Source: an uncultured Lachnospiraceae bacterium (GTDB taxonomy: Bacteria > Bacillota > Clostridia > Lachnospirales > Lachnospiraceae). From it: DNA of 64,000 nt. The stretch is from positions 1 to 64,000 of the forward strand of contig CAJUEY010000007.1 of NCBI GenBank assembly GCA_910585825.1, read 5' to 3'. Shown in pieces: positions 43,398 to 52,608 of this stretch (the first letter of the stretch is position 1; every line of letters begins with the position of its first letter). The position numbers and the translations under genes are program-made. Under the pieces are notes generated by a model. That model ran no database searches. It was given only the letters and a program-made list of their open reading frames with translations, and had not been told where the DNA came from.

Positions 43398-44108
43398 TTA
43401 TATTTCACCTGCCGCATTCCGGTAGAAGGCGATCAGAGTCTGGTTCTGATAAGGACTTACCCAGAGGAATCCGATGCCGAAGGAACAGACTGCCAGCAAT
43501 GTCATTCCGATAAAACTTAGATTCAGATAAAAAAGTCTTCCTTTCTGTCCTCGCATAAGATGGCGGCTTTCCCGGAAAATATCAACGATGCGGTCATCCG
43601 GACGTGCAATCAAAAGGTAAGACACCAACTGATAGGTGAGAGACAAAATAAGGACAGGAATCATTGTTATGCCCCAAAGAAGCACACTGATGAAATAAAG
43701 GGATGGAATGTTTCGTACAAAGGCGATATTCATACAGAGAATTGCAGGAAACATGATGGGTAAAAACATCCCGAGCAGCAAAAGTCCGGAAAGAATAAAA
43801 CGATCCGGGCGTCTGGTAAAAAAGTAAAAAAGGTCGAATGCCTGAACTTTTTTATGTTTTGCAAGATTCAAATGTATGTAGAGCCGTCCCGCATTTAACA
43901 CAGTAGTAAGCAGTGAAATAATCAGAGAAGCCACAAGGGATATGACAAACTGAAAAGATGTGGGATTATTCTGAAATGAAAGCTGAAAAGGAGAATTGAT
44001 GATGAGGACAATCAGTTCAGTCATAACAAAAGAGAGCATGGGGATTCCGTAATGGCCGGTCAGAGTCTCTCTGGCGTTTCGTTTCAGTTCTTTTGCGGAA
44101 AGTTTCAT
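43398..44108 (-). CDS. DUF975 family membrane protein
   Basis: 236 residues with about five membrane helices. The N-terminus MKLSAKELKRNARETL, then a HYGIPML turn, is the DUF975 hallmark. The family is of unknown function and common in Clostridia. Ribosome site AAAGGAG before the ATG. It is divergent from the next gene. Confidence 0.8.
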   Translation of the reverse strand: MKLSAKELKRNARETLTGHYGIPMLSFVMTELIVLIINSPFQLSFQNNPTSFQFVISLVASLIISLLTTVLNAGRLYIHLNLAKHKKVQAFDLFYFFTRRPDRFILSGLLLLGMFLPIMFPAILCMNIAFVRNIPSLYFISVLLWGITMIPVLILSLTYQLVSYLLIARPDDRIVDIFRESRHLMRGQKGRLFYLNLSFIGMTLLAVCSFGIGFLWVSPYQNQTLIAFYRNAAGEI

Positions 44109-44195
44109 AAATAATTACTCCTTTACAAAATGTATAATTAATATTATTATAACAGAATCAGAAGAAAACACAAGGCGAAAAGGAACGGAAAAGCT

Positions 44196-44660
44196 ATGCA
44201 GGAACAGGAAAGAAAGCATGTGGAACATCAATTATATATACTGGGAGGCAGCCTTCCATGTCTGGGAGTGGGAATGTATCTGCTTTACAGATTTCTGCCA
44301 TTGGCTTGGCTGAAAACATTTTTTATTCCCTGTATATTTTATGCCGTTACCGGATTGTACTGCCCGGGGTGCGGCGGAACAAGGGCTGCGGCGGCATTGG
44401 GAAAAGGGCATATACTGTTGTCGTTTTTCTACCATCCCATTGTTGTCTATGGAGCCATAATCTATCTTTGGTTTATGATTTCTCATACCATAGAATATCT
44501 GACGGGACGCAGAATAAAGATTGGCATGAAGTATCGGAATGGGTATCTTTATCTGGCTCTGGTGATTGTGATCATAAATATAGCCGTCAAAGACATTGCT
44601 TTGACGGCCTTTCATATAGATATTCTGAAATTATTAGATAATACCCATGCTTTGGTATAG
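44196..44660 (+). CDS. DUF2752 family membrane protein
   Basis: 154 residues, three or four helices. The conserved LYCPGCGGTRAAAALGKGH block defines DUF2752. The two Cys could bind metal. The function is unknown. Its 3' end overlaps the convergent gene that ends at 44634 by 27 bases. Confidence 0.85.
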   Translation: MQEQERKHVEHQLYILGGSLPCLGVGMYLLYRFLPLAWLKTFFIPCIFYAVTGLYCPGCGGTRAAAALGKGHILLSFFYHPIVVYGAIIYLWFMISHTIEYLTGRRIKIGMKYRNGYLYLALVIVIINIAVKDIALTAFHIDILKLLDNTHALV

Positions 44661-45014
44661 TTCTTCTATGGAACCTCCGTTGTAAAGTTTCATGTATTCT
44701 TCCATAAAAGCATCAATACCGCCGAAACTGCGTATGAGAAACAAAAAGGCTGCGGTATAGATCAGAAACGTTAAGGCAAGGCCGATGCTGCTTAAGGTCA
44801 GCCCCGCGATGCCTCTGGAGGTTAATTTCATTTCTCCGCCTCTTGATAAAAGGGCAAGGATAATGCCCAGAGAGCCGCAGACAATAGCGAGATAAATGCA
44901 TCCGGAAGTGATAACGGCGATGATGCCGAGAATGAAGGATGCCAGAGCCATGTTGTCGGAACTTTTATTCTGATAAGGAGTTTTCATCCTATCTATATTT
45001 TGTTCAAAGTCCAT
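44634..45014 (-). CDS. DUF4190-like membrane protein
   Basis: 126 residues with two helices (about 22-50 and 65-95) and the GGEMKLTSRGIAGLTLS turn typical of DUF4190. It resembles the gene at 1049 in layout but lacks its long acidic tail. The N-terminus has Asn/Gln before the first helix. The function is unknown. It is convergent with the DUF2752 gene. Confidence 0.75.
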   Translation of the reverse strand: MDFEQNIDRMKTPYQNKSSDNMALASFILGIIAVITSGCIYLAIVCGSLGIILALLSRGGEMKLTSRGIAGLTLSSIGLALTFLIYTAAFLFLIRSFGGIDAFMEEYMKLYNGGSIEELYQSMGII

Positions 45015-45049
45015 AAATTCCTCCTGTGAATTCCTTCATCCCAATCCTG

Positions 45050-45625
45050 TTACAGAAAATCCACATGTCCGTCTTTGATATCATAGACAGCGCCGATTAC
45101 TTTCGGTCCGTTTTCAATTCCTTCCGGCGGAATCGAAAGTCCGTCGCGAATCTTCTGAATGCTGCGTTCTACATTCAGACAGCAGGCTTTATATCCGTCT
45201 GTCTCTTCTCCGATTGCGGATTTGATTTCGTCGGTAATGGACTTGATGAAACCTTCTGCGCCTCCGCCTATTGCAGCTCCTACAGCGCCGCAGTTGGTAT
45301 GTCCCAGTACGACGATGAGATTGGAGCCAAGATGATCTGCAGCGTATTCTACGCTGCCTAACTGAAATTCATTGATGACATTTCCGGCAACACGTATGGT
45401 GAACAGTTCCCCAATCCCCGCTGAAAAGATGCTTTCCGGAATGACGCGGGAGTCGGAACAGGTGATGACAATTGCGTAAGGGTGTTGTCCGTTGTCGCAG
45501 GTGTCCTGACGGATTGCAGGCGAGATATCTCCTGAGCTTGTAACGGCTTTTAAATAAGATTCATTTCCTTTTTTTAATTTCAGTAAGGCCTCCTCGGCGG
45601 GTAAACCTTTTGCGTGAGTAGACAT
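45050..45625 (-). CDS. beta-class carbonic anhydrase
   Basis: 191 residues. Zinc ligands C56, H109 and C112 (CSDSR, GHTNCGAVG), with D58 and R60 forming the catalytic Asp-Arg dyad. It hydrates CO2 to bicarbonate in the cytosol, feeding carboxylases. The length fits the short beta class. AAGGAGG precedes the ATG. No obvious partner gene is adjacent. Confidence 0.95.
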   Translation of the reverse strand: MSTHAKGLPAEEALLKLKKGNESYLKAVTSSGDISPAIRQDTCDNGQHPYAIVITCSDSRVIPESIFSAGIGELFTIRVAGNVINEFQLGSVEYAADHLGSNLIVVLGHTNCGAVGAAIGGGAEGFIKSITDEIKSAIGEETDGYKACCLNVERSIQKIRDGLSIPPEGIENGPKVIGAVYDIKDGHVDFL

Positions 45626-45696
45626 ATGTAATCCTCCTTTTTTTATTTAAAAGTATATCATGAGGGAGAAAAAATGTAAACACTGTTGCCGGATGT

Positions 45697-46593
45697 CTAC
45701 ATAATCATATCAGCTGTATCGTCAAACGTCCGTATTAAAACATCATCTGTAGACAGATCTGTATACCAATAGTTATCTATGTTGTTCCAGAAAATTTCTA
45801 CTGCCTCGGAGTCCATGACGGATGTTGTCTCGTATCCGTTTGCATATGCCATATACCCAACATCATTGTCTGTGTCTTCTTCTGCAAAATATACAAATAA
45901 GAAAATGTTTTCCGTATCAAAATGGTTATCGTAATAATCGATTGCCCACTGCTCTTTTTCTGAATTGGAAGTAAGGGATGCATCATAATCCCGTAATATG
46001 ATATATGGCTGAACCCCTGTTTTTTCCCAGAAATATTTTAACATGCTCTCTGTTTTTGACACATCGTCAAACCATCCTAGTTCGTCTATCACACAGTCAT
46101 TGATATAAGCATGGCCGGTGTCAAGCTTTTCTCTTGCAGCTGCGTCTTCCTGATTATCCGCGGAATTTTTAAGAGTATTTTCATTGCCCGATGAAAATGC
46201 GGGCGGATTTTTTGCGATTTTACTGGGAATGCTGCGCCCGATCGCTACTACGATACCAATAATGATAAATCCCAAAATGAGTACCGGGGTCAAACATCCT
46301 CCTCCTCCGCCACCGCCGCCATAATATGTGGAATATCCTCTGTGTCTTCTTCCTGAATAGAAATATGGCCTTCTTGGGGCTCTTGGAGGGGGAGGAGGCA
46401 TACCCGGACTTCTATTTGGCCTGTTGGATGGTTTCGTAAAACCGCCGCCTCCAGCGCGGTTTCCGCTGCTGCTTGGTTTTTTCACACTGTGGCCGCCTCC
46501 TATCCTTCCCATGCTGTGGCCGCCTCCGGTTCTTCTTGGTGCAGTTCCTCCAGAACGTGGTCTTCCGCCTCTTCCGGCGCCTGCTCTACCCAT
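45697..46593 (-). CDS. membrane protein with Gly/Pro-rich N-terminus and TPM-like domain
   Basis: 298 residues. The first 100 are low-complexity (Gly, Arg, Ser, Pro, with a Gly stretch before the helix). One membrane helix is at about 105-125 (LTPVLILGFIIIGIVV). The C-terminal domain (about 150-298, with SMLKYFWEKTGVQPYII and ENIFLFVYFAEE) resembles TPM domains that sit outside the membrane. The role is unknown. The low-complexity N-terminus on the cytoplasmic side is odd for that family. Confidence 0.7.
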   Translation of the reverse strand: MGRAGAGRGGRPRSGGTAPRRTGGGHSMGRIGGGHSVKKPSSSGNRAGGGGFTKPSNRPNRSPGMPPPPPRAPRRPYFYSGRRHRGYSTYYGGGGGGGGCLTPVLILGFIIIGIVVAIGRSIPSKIAKNPPAFSSGNENTLKNSADNQEDAAAREKLDTGHAYINDCVIDELGWFDDVSKTESMLKYFWEKTGVQPYIILRDYDASLTSNSEKEQWAIDYYDNHFDTENIFLFVYFAEEDTDNDVGYMAYANGYETTSVMDSEAVEIFWNNIDNYWYTDLSTDDVLIRTFDDTADMIM

Positions 46594-46823
46594 ATAACTC
46601 TCCTTTCAAACACAAATCAAATTATTTTTAGGCTGCTTTATTTGAATATTATATCATCTATCTGATGTAAGAACAACTTTATATATAGGAATCAGATTTG
46701 GAGGATGGAAAGTAAAAGGAAGATAACTGAAAATGATAGATGAAATAAACGTGAGAATATGGTATGATAAAAAACTGAATAAAAAGAAACGCAATATAGA
46801 AGAAATGGAAAGGAACCAAAATT

Positions 46824-48989
46824 ATGGAAATCATTACAGCACTTTCAAAAGAACTGGGCATCAAAAAACAGCAGGCAGAGGCTGCTGTAAAATTAATTGA
46901 CGAAGGCAATACAATTCCCTTTATCGCCCGTTACCGGAAAGAGGCAACGGGGGCTTTGAATGATGAGGTTTTACGTAATTTATACGATAGATTGAATTAT
47001 CTGCGGAATCTGGAGGAGAAAAAGAATCAGGTTTTATCCAGCATTGAAGAACAGGGAAAACTCACAGAAGAATTGAAAGCCCAGATTCTGGCTGCGGAAA
47101 CAATGGTAGTGGTAGATGACCTTTACCGCCCTTACCGTCCGAAACGAAGAACCCGCGCCACCATTGCAAAAGAAAAGGGATTGGAGCCTCTTGCCAATGT
47201 GATTTCCCTGCAGATGACGGAGAAATCATTAGAAGAAGAGGCAGAGGCGTTTTTAAATCCGGAGAAAGAAGTGAATACCATAGAAGAGGCATTGGAAGGC
47301 GCCAAAGATATTATCGCAGAATATATCTCTGATGAGGCAGACTATCGAATCCATATCAGAGAATTGACGATGAAGAAAGGCAGAATCCTTTCAGCGGCAA
47401 AAGACAAAGAAACGGAATCTGTTTATGAAATGTATTATGAATTTGACGAATCTCTGGCAAAATTGGCGGGACACAGAATTCTGGCTTTAAACCGTGGAGA
47501 GGGAGAAAAAATCCTTACCGTCAAAATTGAGGCGCCGGAAGAAGATATTATCCGGTATTTGGAACGAAAAATCATCAGCCGGGACAATCCGGTCACCACG
47601 CCTGTGTTAAAGGAAGTGATTGCCGACAGCTATAAGAGGCTGATTGCTCCAGCAATTGAAAGGGAAATCCGGAATACGCTTACCGAAAAAGCGGAAGACG
47701 GCGCGATTAAAGTATTTGGTAAAAATTTAGAGCAGCTTTTGATGCAGCCGCCAATTACCAACCGGATTGTACTGGGATGGGACCCGGCGTTTCGTACCGG
47801 CTGTAAACTTGCCGTTGTGGATTCCACCGGAAAAGTGCTGGATACGACAGTGATTTTTCCTACTGCTCCTCAGAACAAAATCGAAGAATCCAAAAAAGTT
47901 TTGAAAAATCTTATTCAGAAGTATCAGATTACGCTGATTTCCGTAGGAAACGGAACGGCGTCCCGGGAATCTGAAATGGTGATTGTAGATCTGTTAAAAG
48001 AAATACCTCAGAAAGTGCAGTATGTGATTGTCAATGAGGCGGGAGCCTCCGTTTATTCTGCAAGCAAACTTGCGACGGAAGAGTTTCCGAATTTTGATGT
48101 GGGGCAGCGGAGCGCGGCATCCATTGCGAGGCGGCTGCAGGATCCATTGGCAGAGCTTGTAAAAATCGATCCGAAATCCATTGGCGTGGGACAGTATCAG
48201 CACGATATGAATCAGAAGAAATTAGGAGAAGCTTTAGGCGGCGTGGTAGAAGACTGCGTGAACAAAGTCGGCGTGGATTTGAATACGGCTTCTGCATCTT
48301 TGCTGGAATATATTTCCGGCGTCAGCAAAACGGTTGCCAGAAATATTGTGACGTACCGGGAAGAAAACGGCAGGTTTGTTTCCAGGCCGCAGCTTTTAAA
48401 AGTAGCCAAATTAGGACCGAAAGCGTATGAACAATGCGCGGGATTTCTGCGCATCACAGAGGGCAAAAATCCCTTAGACGCCACCAGTGTTCATCCGGAA
48501 AGCTATGATGCTGCAAAGAAATTGCTGGAAAAACTTGGATTTGCCACAAAGGATATCAAAGAAGGAAATCTGAAAGGGATATCAAAGAAAATTTCAGATT
48601 ATAAAAAGCTTGCCGAAGAACTTGAGGTGGGTGTACTGACGTTAGAAGACATTGTAAAGGAGTTGGAAAAGCCTGCCCGTGATCCAAGGGAGGATATGCC
48701 TAAGCCGATTTTACGAAACGACGTGCTGGAAATGAAAGATCTGACGCCGGGGATGGTATTAAAGGGTACTGTGCGCAATGTCATTGATTTTGGCGCATTT
48801 GTAGATATTGGCGTGCACCAGGATGGTCTGGTACATATTTCTCAGATGACAGACCGCTATATTAAACATCCTCTGGAGGTCGTTAGCGTGGGGGATATTG
48901 TGGAAGTAAAAGTCATGAGCGTAGATTTAAAAAAACAGAGAATTCAGCTTACCATGAAATTAGAAGGAGACGTGAAAAAACATGGATAA
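46824..48989 (+). CDS. tex: Tex family S1 RNA-binding protein
   Basis: 721 residues. N-terminal helical Tex region (PFIARYRKEATG), YqgF-like RNase-H fold (GWDPAFRTGCK, about 315-460), helix-hairpin-helix (GVSKTVARNIVTYREENG, about 495) and a C-terminal S1 domain (about 643-715, GTVRNVIDFGAFVDIGVH). Tex proteins bind nucleic acid and affect transcription; the exact role is unclear. AAAGGAAC precedes the ATG. Confidence 0.95.
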   Translation: MEIITALSKELGIKKQQAEAAVKLIDEGNTIPFIARYRKEATGALNDEVLRNLYDRLNYLRNLEEKKNQVLSSIEEQGKLTEELKAQILAAETMVVVDDLYRPYRPKRRTRATIAKEKGLEPLANVISLQMTEKSLEEEAEAFLNPEKEVNTIEEALEGAKDIIAEYISDEADYRIHIRELTMKKGRILSAAKDKETESVYEMYYEFDESLAKLAGHRILALNRGEGEKILTVKIEAPEEDIIRYLERKIISRDNPVTTPVLKEVIADSYKRLIAPAIEREIRNTLTEKAEDGAIKVFGKNLEQLLMQPPITNRIVLGWDPAFRTGCKLAVVDSTGKVLDTTVIFPTAPQNKIEESKKVLKNLIQKYQITLISVGNGTASRESEMVIVDLLKEIPQKVQYVIVNEAGASVYSASKLATEEFPNFDVGQRSAASIARRLQDPLAELVKIDPKSIGVGQYQHDMNQKKLGEALGGVVEDCVNKVGVDLNTASASLLEYISGVSKTVARNIVTYREENGRFVSRPQLLKVAKLGPKAYEQCAGFLRITEGKNPLDATSVHPESYDAAKKLLEKLGFATKDIKEGNLKGISKKISDYKKLAEELEVGVLTLEDIVKELEKPARDPREDMPKPILRNDVLEMKDLTPGMVLKGTVRNVIDFGAFVDIGVHQDGLVHISQMTDRYIKHPLEVVSVGDIVEVKVMSVDLKKQRIQLTMKLEGDVKKHG

Positions 48990-49060
48990 TGCATCCGGGA
49001 AAAAGTCTGTTAATATCAGATATGTAACAGTAACCGCAATGCTGCCTGCGTATTGGCAGT

Positions 49061-49079
49061 CTGGACGCATGGCGTCCAG
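49061..49079. terminator. hairpin between convergent tex and thrE-like genes
   Basis: CTGGACGC (49061-49068) pairs with GCGTCCAG (49072-49079). It has no T-run, so the terminator role is uncertain. Confidence 0.4.
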
Positions 49080-49099
49080 GCAAATAAACTTTCACGGCG

Positions 49100-49528
49100 T
49101 CAGCGCCGTTTGATTTGAAACAATCTCTGGGGAATTGCAAAGCCGAAAATAATGCCGATGGAGATTGCTCCGGCAATTTTGAACGTTTCCATTCCTTTTA
49201 CAGTAAACATATGCATATCATTCATGATAAAATGATAGGAAGTATAGTAAATCCCGGCTCCGGGAACCAGAGTAAAGATTCCGGTGACAAGATAAAGCGT
49301 CACCGGATTTTTGCGTACGGCGGCAAAAAAACGGGATAGAATTGTCAGAAAAAAAGCAGCAAATAAAGATGCAAAAACAGTGCCGGCGCCCAGCTCACAG
49401 AAGATCAGATAGCTGATCCAGCCAAGTGCGCCTGTGAAAGAACTGAAAGGAAACTGATCTCTCGGCATGCCGAAAAGCACGGCAAAGGATGCGCATGCCG
49501 CCATAGCGATGAAAAACTGCAGTATCAT
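49100..49528 (-). CDS. threonine/serine exporter family small subunit
   Basis: About 142 residues with four or five membrane helices, the DUF3815/ThrE_2 half of split threonine/serine exporters. GAGIYYTSYHFI and the final FAIPQRLF segment are typical. GGGAGGTG on the minus strand supports the ATG at 49528. It overlaps the large subunit by 4 bases, so the two halves are co-translated. Confidence 0.85.
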   Translation of the reverse strand: MILQFFIAMAACASFAVLFGMPRDQFPFSSFTGALGWISYLIFCELGAGTVFASLFAAFFLTILSRFFAAVRKNPVTLYLVTGIFTLVPGAGIYYTSYHFIMNDMHMFTVKGMETFKIAGAISIGIIFGFAIPQRLFQIKRR

Positions 49529-50316
49529 GGTAAAGAAACACCTCCCGGAATATGTTGATATAATATAATGACAGAGCCTACGCCTACGGCAATACACATG
49601 CCGGTTAAAAGAGCATCCAGAAGATGAATCGCTCCGGACAGGTAGTCGCCGTTGAATAAATCCCGAATAGAAGTGGTCAGTGCAATTCCCGGCAGCAGAG
49701 GCACAATGCCTCCGATTACAATTTTATCCTGCATGATTGGAAGATGCAGATTCAAAAGAAGAATGCTTGCCGCAGTTAAAAATGCGCTTCCTACAATATT
49801 TGTCATAAATTTAGAAACTTTTCTGGATTCGTGGTCCATGAGCATATACTGCAAAAGAATGCCGAGAAAAAAAGTAAATACAGAATCCGGGAAGCCTCCT
49901 CCGAAAATCCAGCAGAAACAGGCGCATCCGATGCCGCAGGAAAGCGCCTGTATCCATGGCTTTGGAACAGGGAGGGATTTGCACTCATCCAGACGAATCC
50001 AGGCTTCCTCCATGCTGCAGGAATGATCGCAGATTTCCCTGGAAAGTTGATTTAATGCTGCGATTTTTCCCAGATGTACATCGCTTAAAGGAACATGGCG
50101 GATAATACTGCAGCCGTCTTCCTGATCTTCGTTGGCGCTGGCAAATATGCCGTTGGAAAGCACATAGATATCAAAATGTTCCAGACCGAGAGAATCCAGG
50201 ATGTGAAACAGGGTATCTTCCACACGATAAATTTCACTGCCGCTTCTAAGCAGAGCGTCTCCGATTTCTACTGCCAGTGTTAAAATTTCTTTGTTGCTGT
50301 TTTGTTTTGAGGACAT
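49525..50316 (-). CDS. threonine/serine exporter family large subunit
   Basis: 263 residues, the DUF1212/ThrE half: a soluble N-terminal part (about 1-110, ALLRSGSEIYRVEDTL), then five helices with GGGFPDS and PLLPGIALTTSIRDL. The two halves together match the single-chain ThrE of corynebacteria. The family exports Thr and Ser, or at least small amino acids; the substrate here is not shown. Confidence 0.87.
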   Translation of the reverse strand: MSSKQNSNKEILTLAVEIGDALLRSGSEIYRVEDTLFHILDSLGLEHFDIYVLSNGIFASANEDQEDGCSIIRHVPLSDVHLGKIAALNQLSREICDHSCSMEEAWIRLDECKSLPVPKPWIQALSCGIGCACFCWIFGGGFPDSVFTFFLGILLQYMLMDHESRKVSKFMTNIVGSAFLTAASILLLNLHLPIMQDKIVIGGIVPLLPGIALTTSIRDLFNGDYLSGAIHLLDALLTGMCIAVGVGSVIILYQHIPGGVSLP

Positions 50317-50392
50317 GGGCTTACACCTCCTGCTGCATTGTATTTTCTCTATTAACAGTATAGTCCATTTTTTCTTTTTTTCTATTGATTTT

Positions 50393-50421
50393 GCATAAGT
50401 TTTTAAAAAAGTTACATACTA
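50393..50421 (+). promoter_or_regulatory. sigma-G-like forespore promoter of the spoVA operon
   Basis: GCATA at 50393-50397 and CATACTA at 50415-50421 with a 17-base spacer match the sigma-G consensus (GHATR, CATNHTA). The first gene starts 40 bases later. The spoVA operon of Bacillus is sigma-G dependent. Confidence 0.75.
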
Positions 50422-50461
50422 CTTTCAATAAAGCAAAAATGCAAAGCGAGGAAGTGAGAAT

Positions 50462-50617
50462 ATGAATCGAAGGATATACCGTTTTTGCCTGGTCATGGTG
50501 ATTGCAGCAGCAGTTGTTTCCGGTATTTTTTATTATCGTTTTATACAGGAGAAAGAAACGATGCCAAAAGAAGGAACCTTTGTCTGGCGGGAAATGAGGG
50601 GAGCAGAGAGAATATGA
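50462..50617 (+). CDS. small single-helix membrane protein at the head of the spoVA operon
   Basis: 51 residues: a basic N-terminus (NRRIYRF), one membrane helix (about 8-26), then a charged outer tail with WREMRG. GAGGAAG lies 7 bases upstream and the stop overlaps the spoVAA ATG as ATGA, so translation is coupled. I do not recognise it. Its place behind a sigma-G-like promoter and in front of spoVAA suggests a role in spore dipicolinate movement or in the forespore membrane. Confidence 0.65.
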   Translation: MNRRIYRFCLVMVIAAAVVSGIFYYRFIQEKETMPKEGTFVWREMRGAERI

Positions 50618-51267
50618 GCGCGAATGACGAGACGGTTTATATAAAGATAGATCAGAATGTTTTAGTTTATGACAGAAATGTGACCCTTGGCGATATTGCT
50701 TCTTTGACCAGTTCCAATGAGGCAATGCTAAGGCAGCTGAAACAGAAAAAAATTTATACATTTCCTGACGATTTGGGCAAAGGCCCGCAAAAAATAAAAC
50801 GGAAAGTATTTTCCATATTAAAAATCATAGAACAAATCCATGAGGACTACCCCAATGCAGAAGTGGATAATGAAGGGGAAGCGGATTTTATCATAGAATA
50901 CAAAAAAGATTCTTCAGAGAAGAAAGGCCTGGATGGGATCAAAATTGCAGTATTGTGTGTGCTGATTTTTTTTGGAGCGGCATTTACGATTATGTCTTTT
51001 AATAACGATATCGGCATTACGGAATTGTTTGGTAAATTTTACTATCAGGTTATGGGTGTGGAGTCAAATGGCATGACGGAGTTGGAAATTAGCTACTGCG
51101 TCGGCATATCTATTGGAATCATTGTTTTTTTTAATCATTTCGGCAAGAAAAAGATTACCCCGGATTTGACGCCGATACAGGTGGAAATGCGCAAATATGA
51201 ACAGGATTCTGATGAAGCATATATTGAAAGTTTAGGAAGAGGAGGCAGAGAAATTGATGTGGAGTAG
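50614..51267 (+). CDS. spoVAA: stage V sporulation protein AA
   Basis: About 217 residues. The N-terminal part is soluble (YIKIDQNVLVYDRNVTLGDIAS), and two helices lie at about 103-120 and 150-167 (GIKIAVLCVLIFFG, EISYCVGISIGIIVFF). It matches SpoVAA, part of the spore dipicolinate-channel locus. The start at 50614 overlaps the small upstream gene; a longer in-frame start at 50485 is inside that gene and lacks support. It overlaps spoVAB. Confidence 0.88.
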   Translation: MSANDETVYIKIDQNVLVYDRNVTLGDIASLTSSNEAMLRQLKQKKIYTFPDDLGKGPQKIKRKVFSILKIIEQIHEDYPNAEVDNEGEADFIIEYKKDSSEKKGLDGIKIAVLCVLIFFGAAFTIMSFNNDIGITELFGKFYYQVMGVESNGMTELEISYCVGISIGIIVFFNHFGKKKITPDLTPIQVEMRKYEQDSDEAYIESLGRGGREIDVE

Positions 51268-51682
51268 ACATTTTTTTCTGGCTTTTATGGGGCTTGCCGC
51301 CGGGCTTGCCGTATCGGCGGGAACATTTGCACTGATCATTTCCCTGAAAATTATTCCCCGGATGATTGGAACGGGGCACAGCGCAGGTCACATTTTTCTG
51401 TTTGAAAATGCAACGATGATCGGAGGGGTATGTGGATGCATTGCTACCGTGTATCCGAATCTGCCTCTTCCTTTCGGAAGACCTTTTTTAATTCTGTATG
51501 GACTCTTCTCGGGGGTCCAGGTAGGCTGTCTGCTTATGGCTCTGGCAGAAATCATGAGCGTATTTCCTATCATGTTTCGCAGATTCGGTTTAAAAACGGG
51601 TCTGCAGTGGGTGATTGCATCTATGGCAGTGGGCAAGACGATGGGCGGGTTATGGTATTTTTACAGGCAGATTGGACAGTAG
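51257..51682 (+). CDS. spoVAB: stage V sporulation protein AB
   Basis: 141 residues, four helices. GLAVSAGTFALII, NATMIGGVCGC and the FGLKTGLQWVIASMAVGKTMG end match SpoVAB. Starts with ATG 51257; a TTG at 51254 sits at a better distance from GGAGG and may be used. It overlaps spoVAA by 11 bases, so the pair is coupled. Confidence 0.88.
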   Translation: MWSRHFFLAFMGLAAGLAVSAGTFALIISLKIIPRMIGTGHSAGHIFLFENATMIGGVCGCIATVYPNLPLPFGRPFLILYGLFSGVQVGCLLMALAEIMSVFPIMFRRFGLKTGLQWVIASMAVGKTMGGLWYFYRQIGQ

Positions 51683-51782
51683 AATGTCATTGACGGAAAA
51701 ATGAAATCCAATTACAATAATAGCGTCAGGCGGCGAAAAAGCAGAGCGAAAGAGAAAATAAGAACGTATGGGGGAGTTTTAT

Positions 51783-52100
51783 ATGGTGACATTAACAGCA
51801 AGGCAGAGTGTAATTTTAAAGTGCAATATGCAGGCGTCCATCATGCTTGGAAATTATGAGTTTTATTATGGAGCGGGATTATTTTGCAAGTTAAAAGGGA
51901 TAGAGGCGCCGGAAGATGTCCGGCCGAATGAACTGAAGGAAATTCTGCAGCCGAAGCTTACAAAAGAACCTGAGGGAAACGATCAGGAAAAGTATCTGGA
52001 AAAGCTGCTGTTGGAATACACTCCGTTGGAGGAATATGACGGGCAGATGAAAGAATTATTATTGTGGGGGCTGAAAGAAGAAAAGCTCTGGCAAATATGA
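51783..52100 (+). CDS. unknown protein between spoVAB and spoVAC
   Basis: About 105 residues. It is Cys-containing and charged, with no clear helix (VTLTARQSVILKCNMQ, YEFYYGAGLFCKLKG, then a Glu/Lys-rich end). GGGGGAG precedes the ATG at 51783; an in-frame ATG at 51768 is possible. It is not a known SpoVA component. Because it lies inside the operon, a role in the forespore is plausible but unproved. Confidence 0.55.
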   Translation: MVTLTARQSVILKCNMQASIMLGNYEFYYGAGLFCKLKGIEAPEDVRPNELKEILQPKLTKEPEGNDQEKYLEKLLLEYTPLEEYDGQMKELLLWGLKEEKLWQI

Positions 52101-52125
52101 GAAAAGAGAAAGAGAGGACAAAGGA

Positions 52126-52608
52126 TTGGCAACAGAAAAGAAGATCAGTCCGCAGAAGGCGGAAGAACAAAAGGCTTATAATGAATATGTCAAAGAGGTG
52201 ACGCCGACGCATTCTCTGCCCAAAAATATGGCAAAGGCTTTTTTGACAGGCGGTCTGCTCTGTGTGATAGGACAGGGTATTTTGCAGTATTGCGGCAGTA
52301 TAGGGCTGGATCAGGAAACGTCGGGGAGCTGGTGCAGTTTGTTTCTGGTGCTTCTCAGCGTTGTTTTGACAGGTTTTAATATTTATCCGAAATTAGCGAA
52401 TTTCGGCGGAGCGGGCGCACTGGTTCCAATCACCGGTTTTGCAAATTCCGTAGCGGCTCCCTGTATTGAGTTTAAAAAAGAGGGACAGGTATTTGGAATC
52501 GGGTGCAAGATTTTCACGATTGCGGGGCCTGTGATTTTGTACGGCATTTTTTCCAGCTGGGCGCTGGGGCTGATTTATTGGATTGGGAAAATGATGGGGA
52601 TTTTTTAA
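52126..52608 (+). CDS. spoVAC: stage V sporulation protein AC
   Basis: 160 residues. FLTGGLLCVIGQGILQY, NFGGAGALVPITGFANSV and FKIFTIAGPVILYGI-type blocks are SpoVAC hallmarks; the protein is a mechanosensitive channel for dipicolinate release in Bacillus. Start TTG at 52126 with AGAGG upstream. spoVAD and spoVAE, which normally follow, are not seen; the next genes are unrelated. Confidence 0.9.
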   Translation: MATEKKISPQKAEEQKAYNEYVKEVTPTHSLPKNMAKAFLTGGLLCVIGQGILQYCGSIGLDQETSGSWCSLFLVLLSVVLTGFNIYPKLANFGGAGALVPITGFANSVAAPCIEFKKEGQVFGIGCKIFTIAGPVILYGIFSSWALGLIYWIGKMMGIF

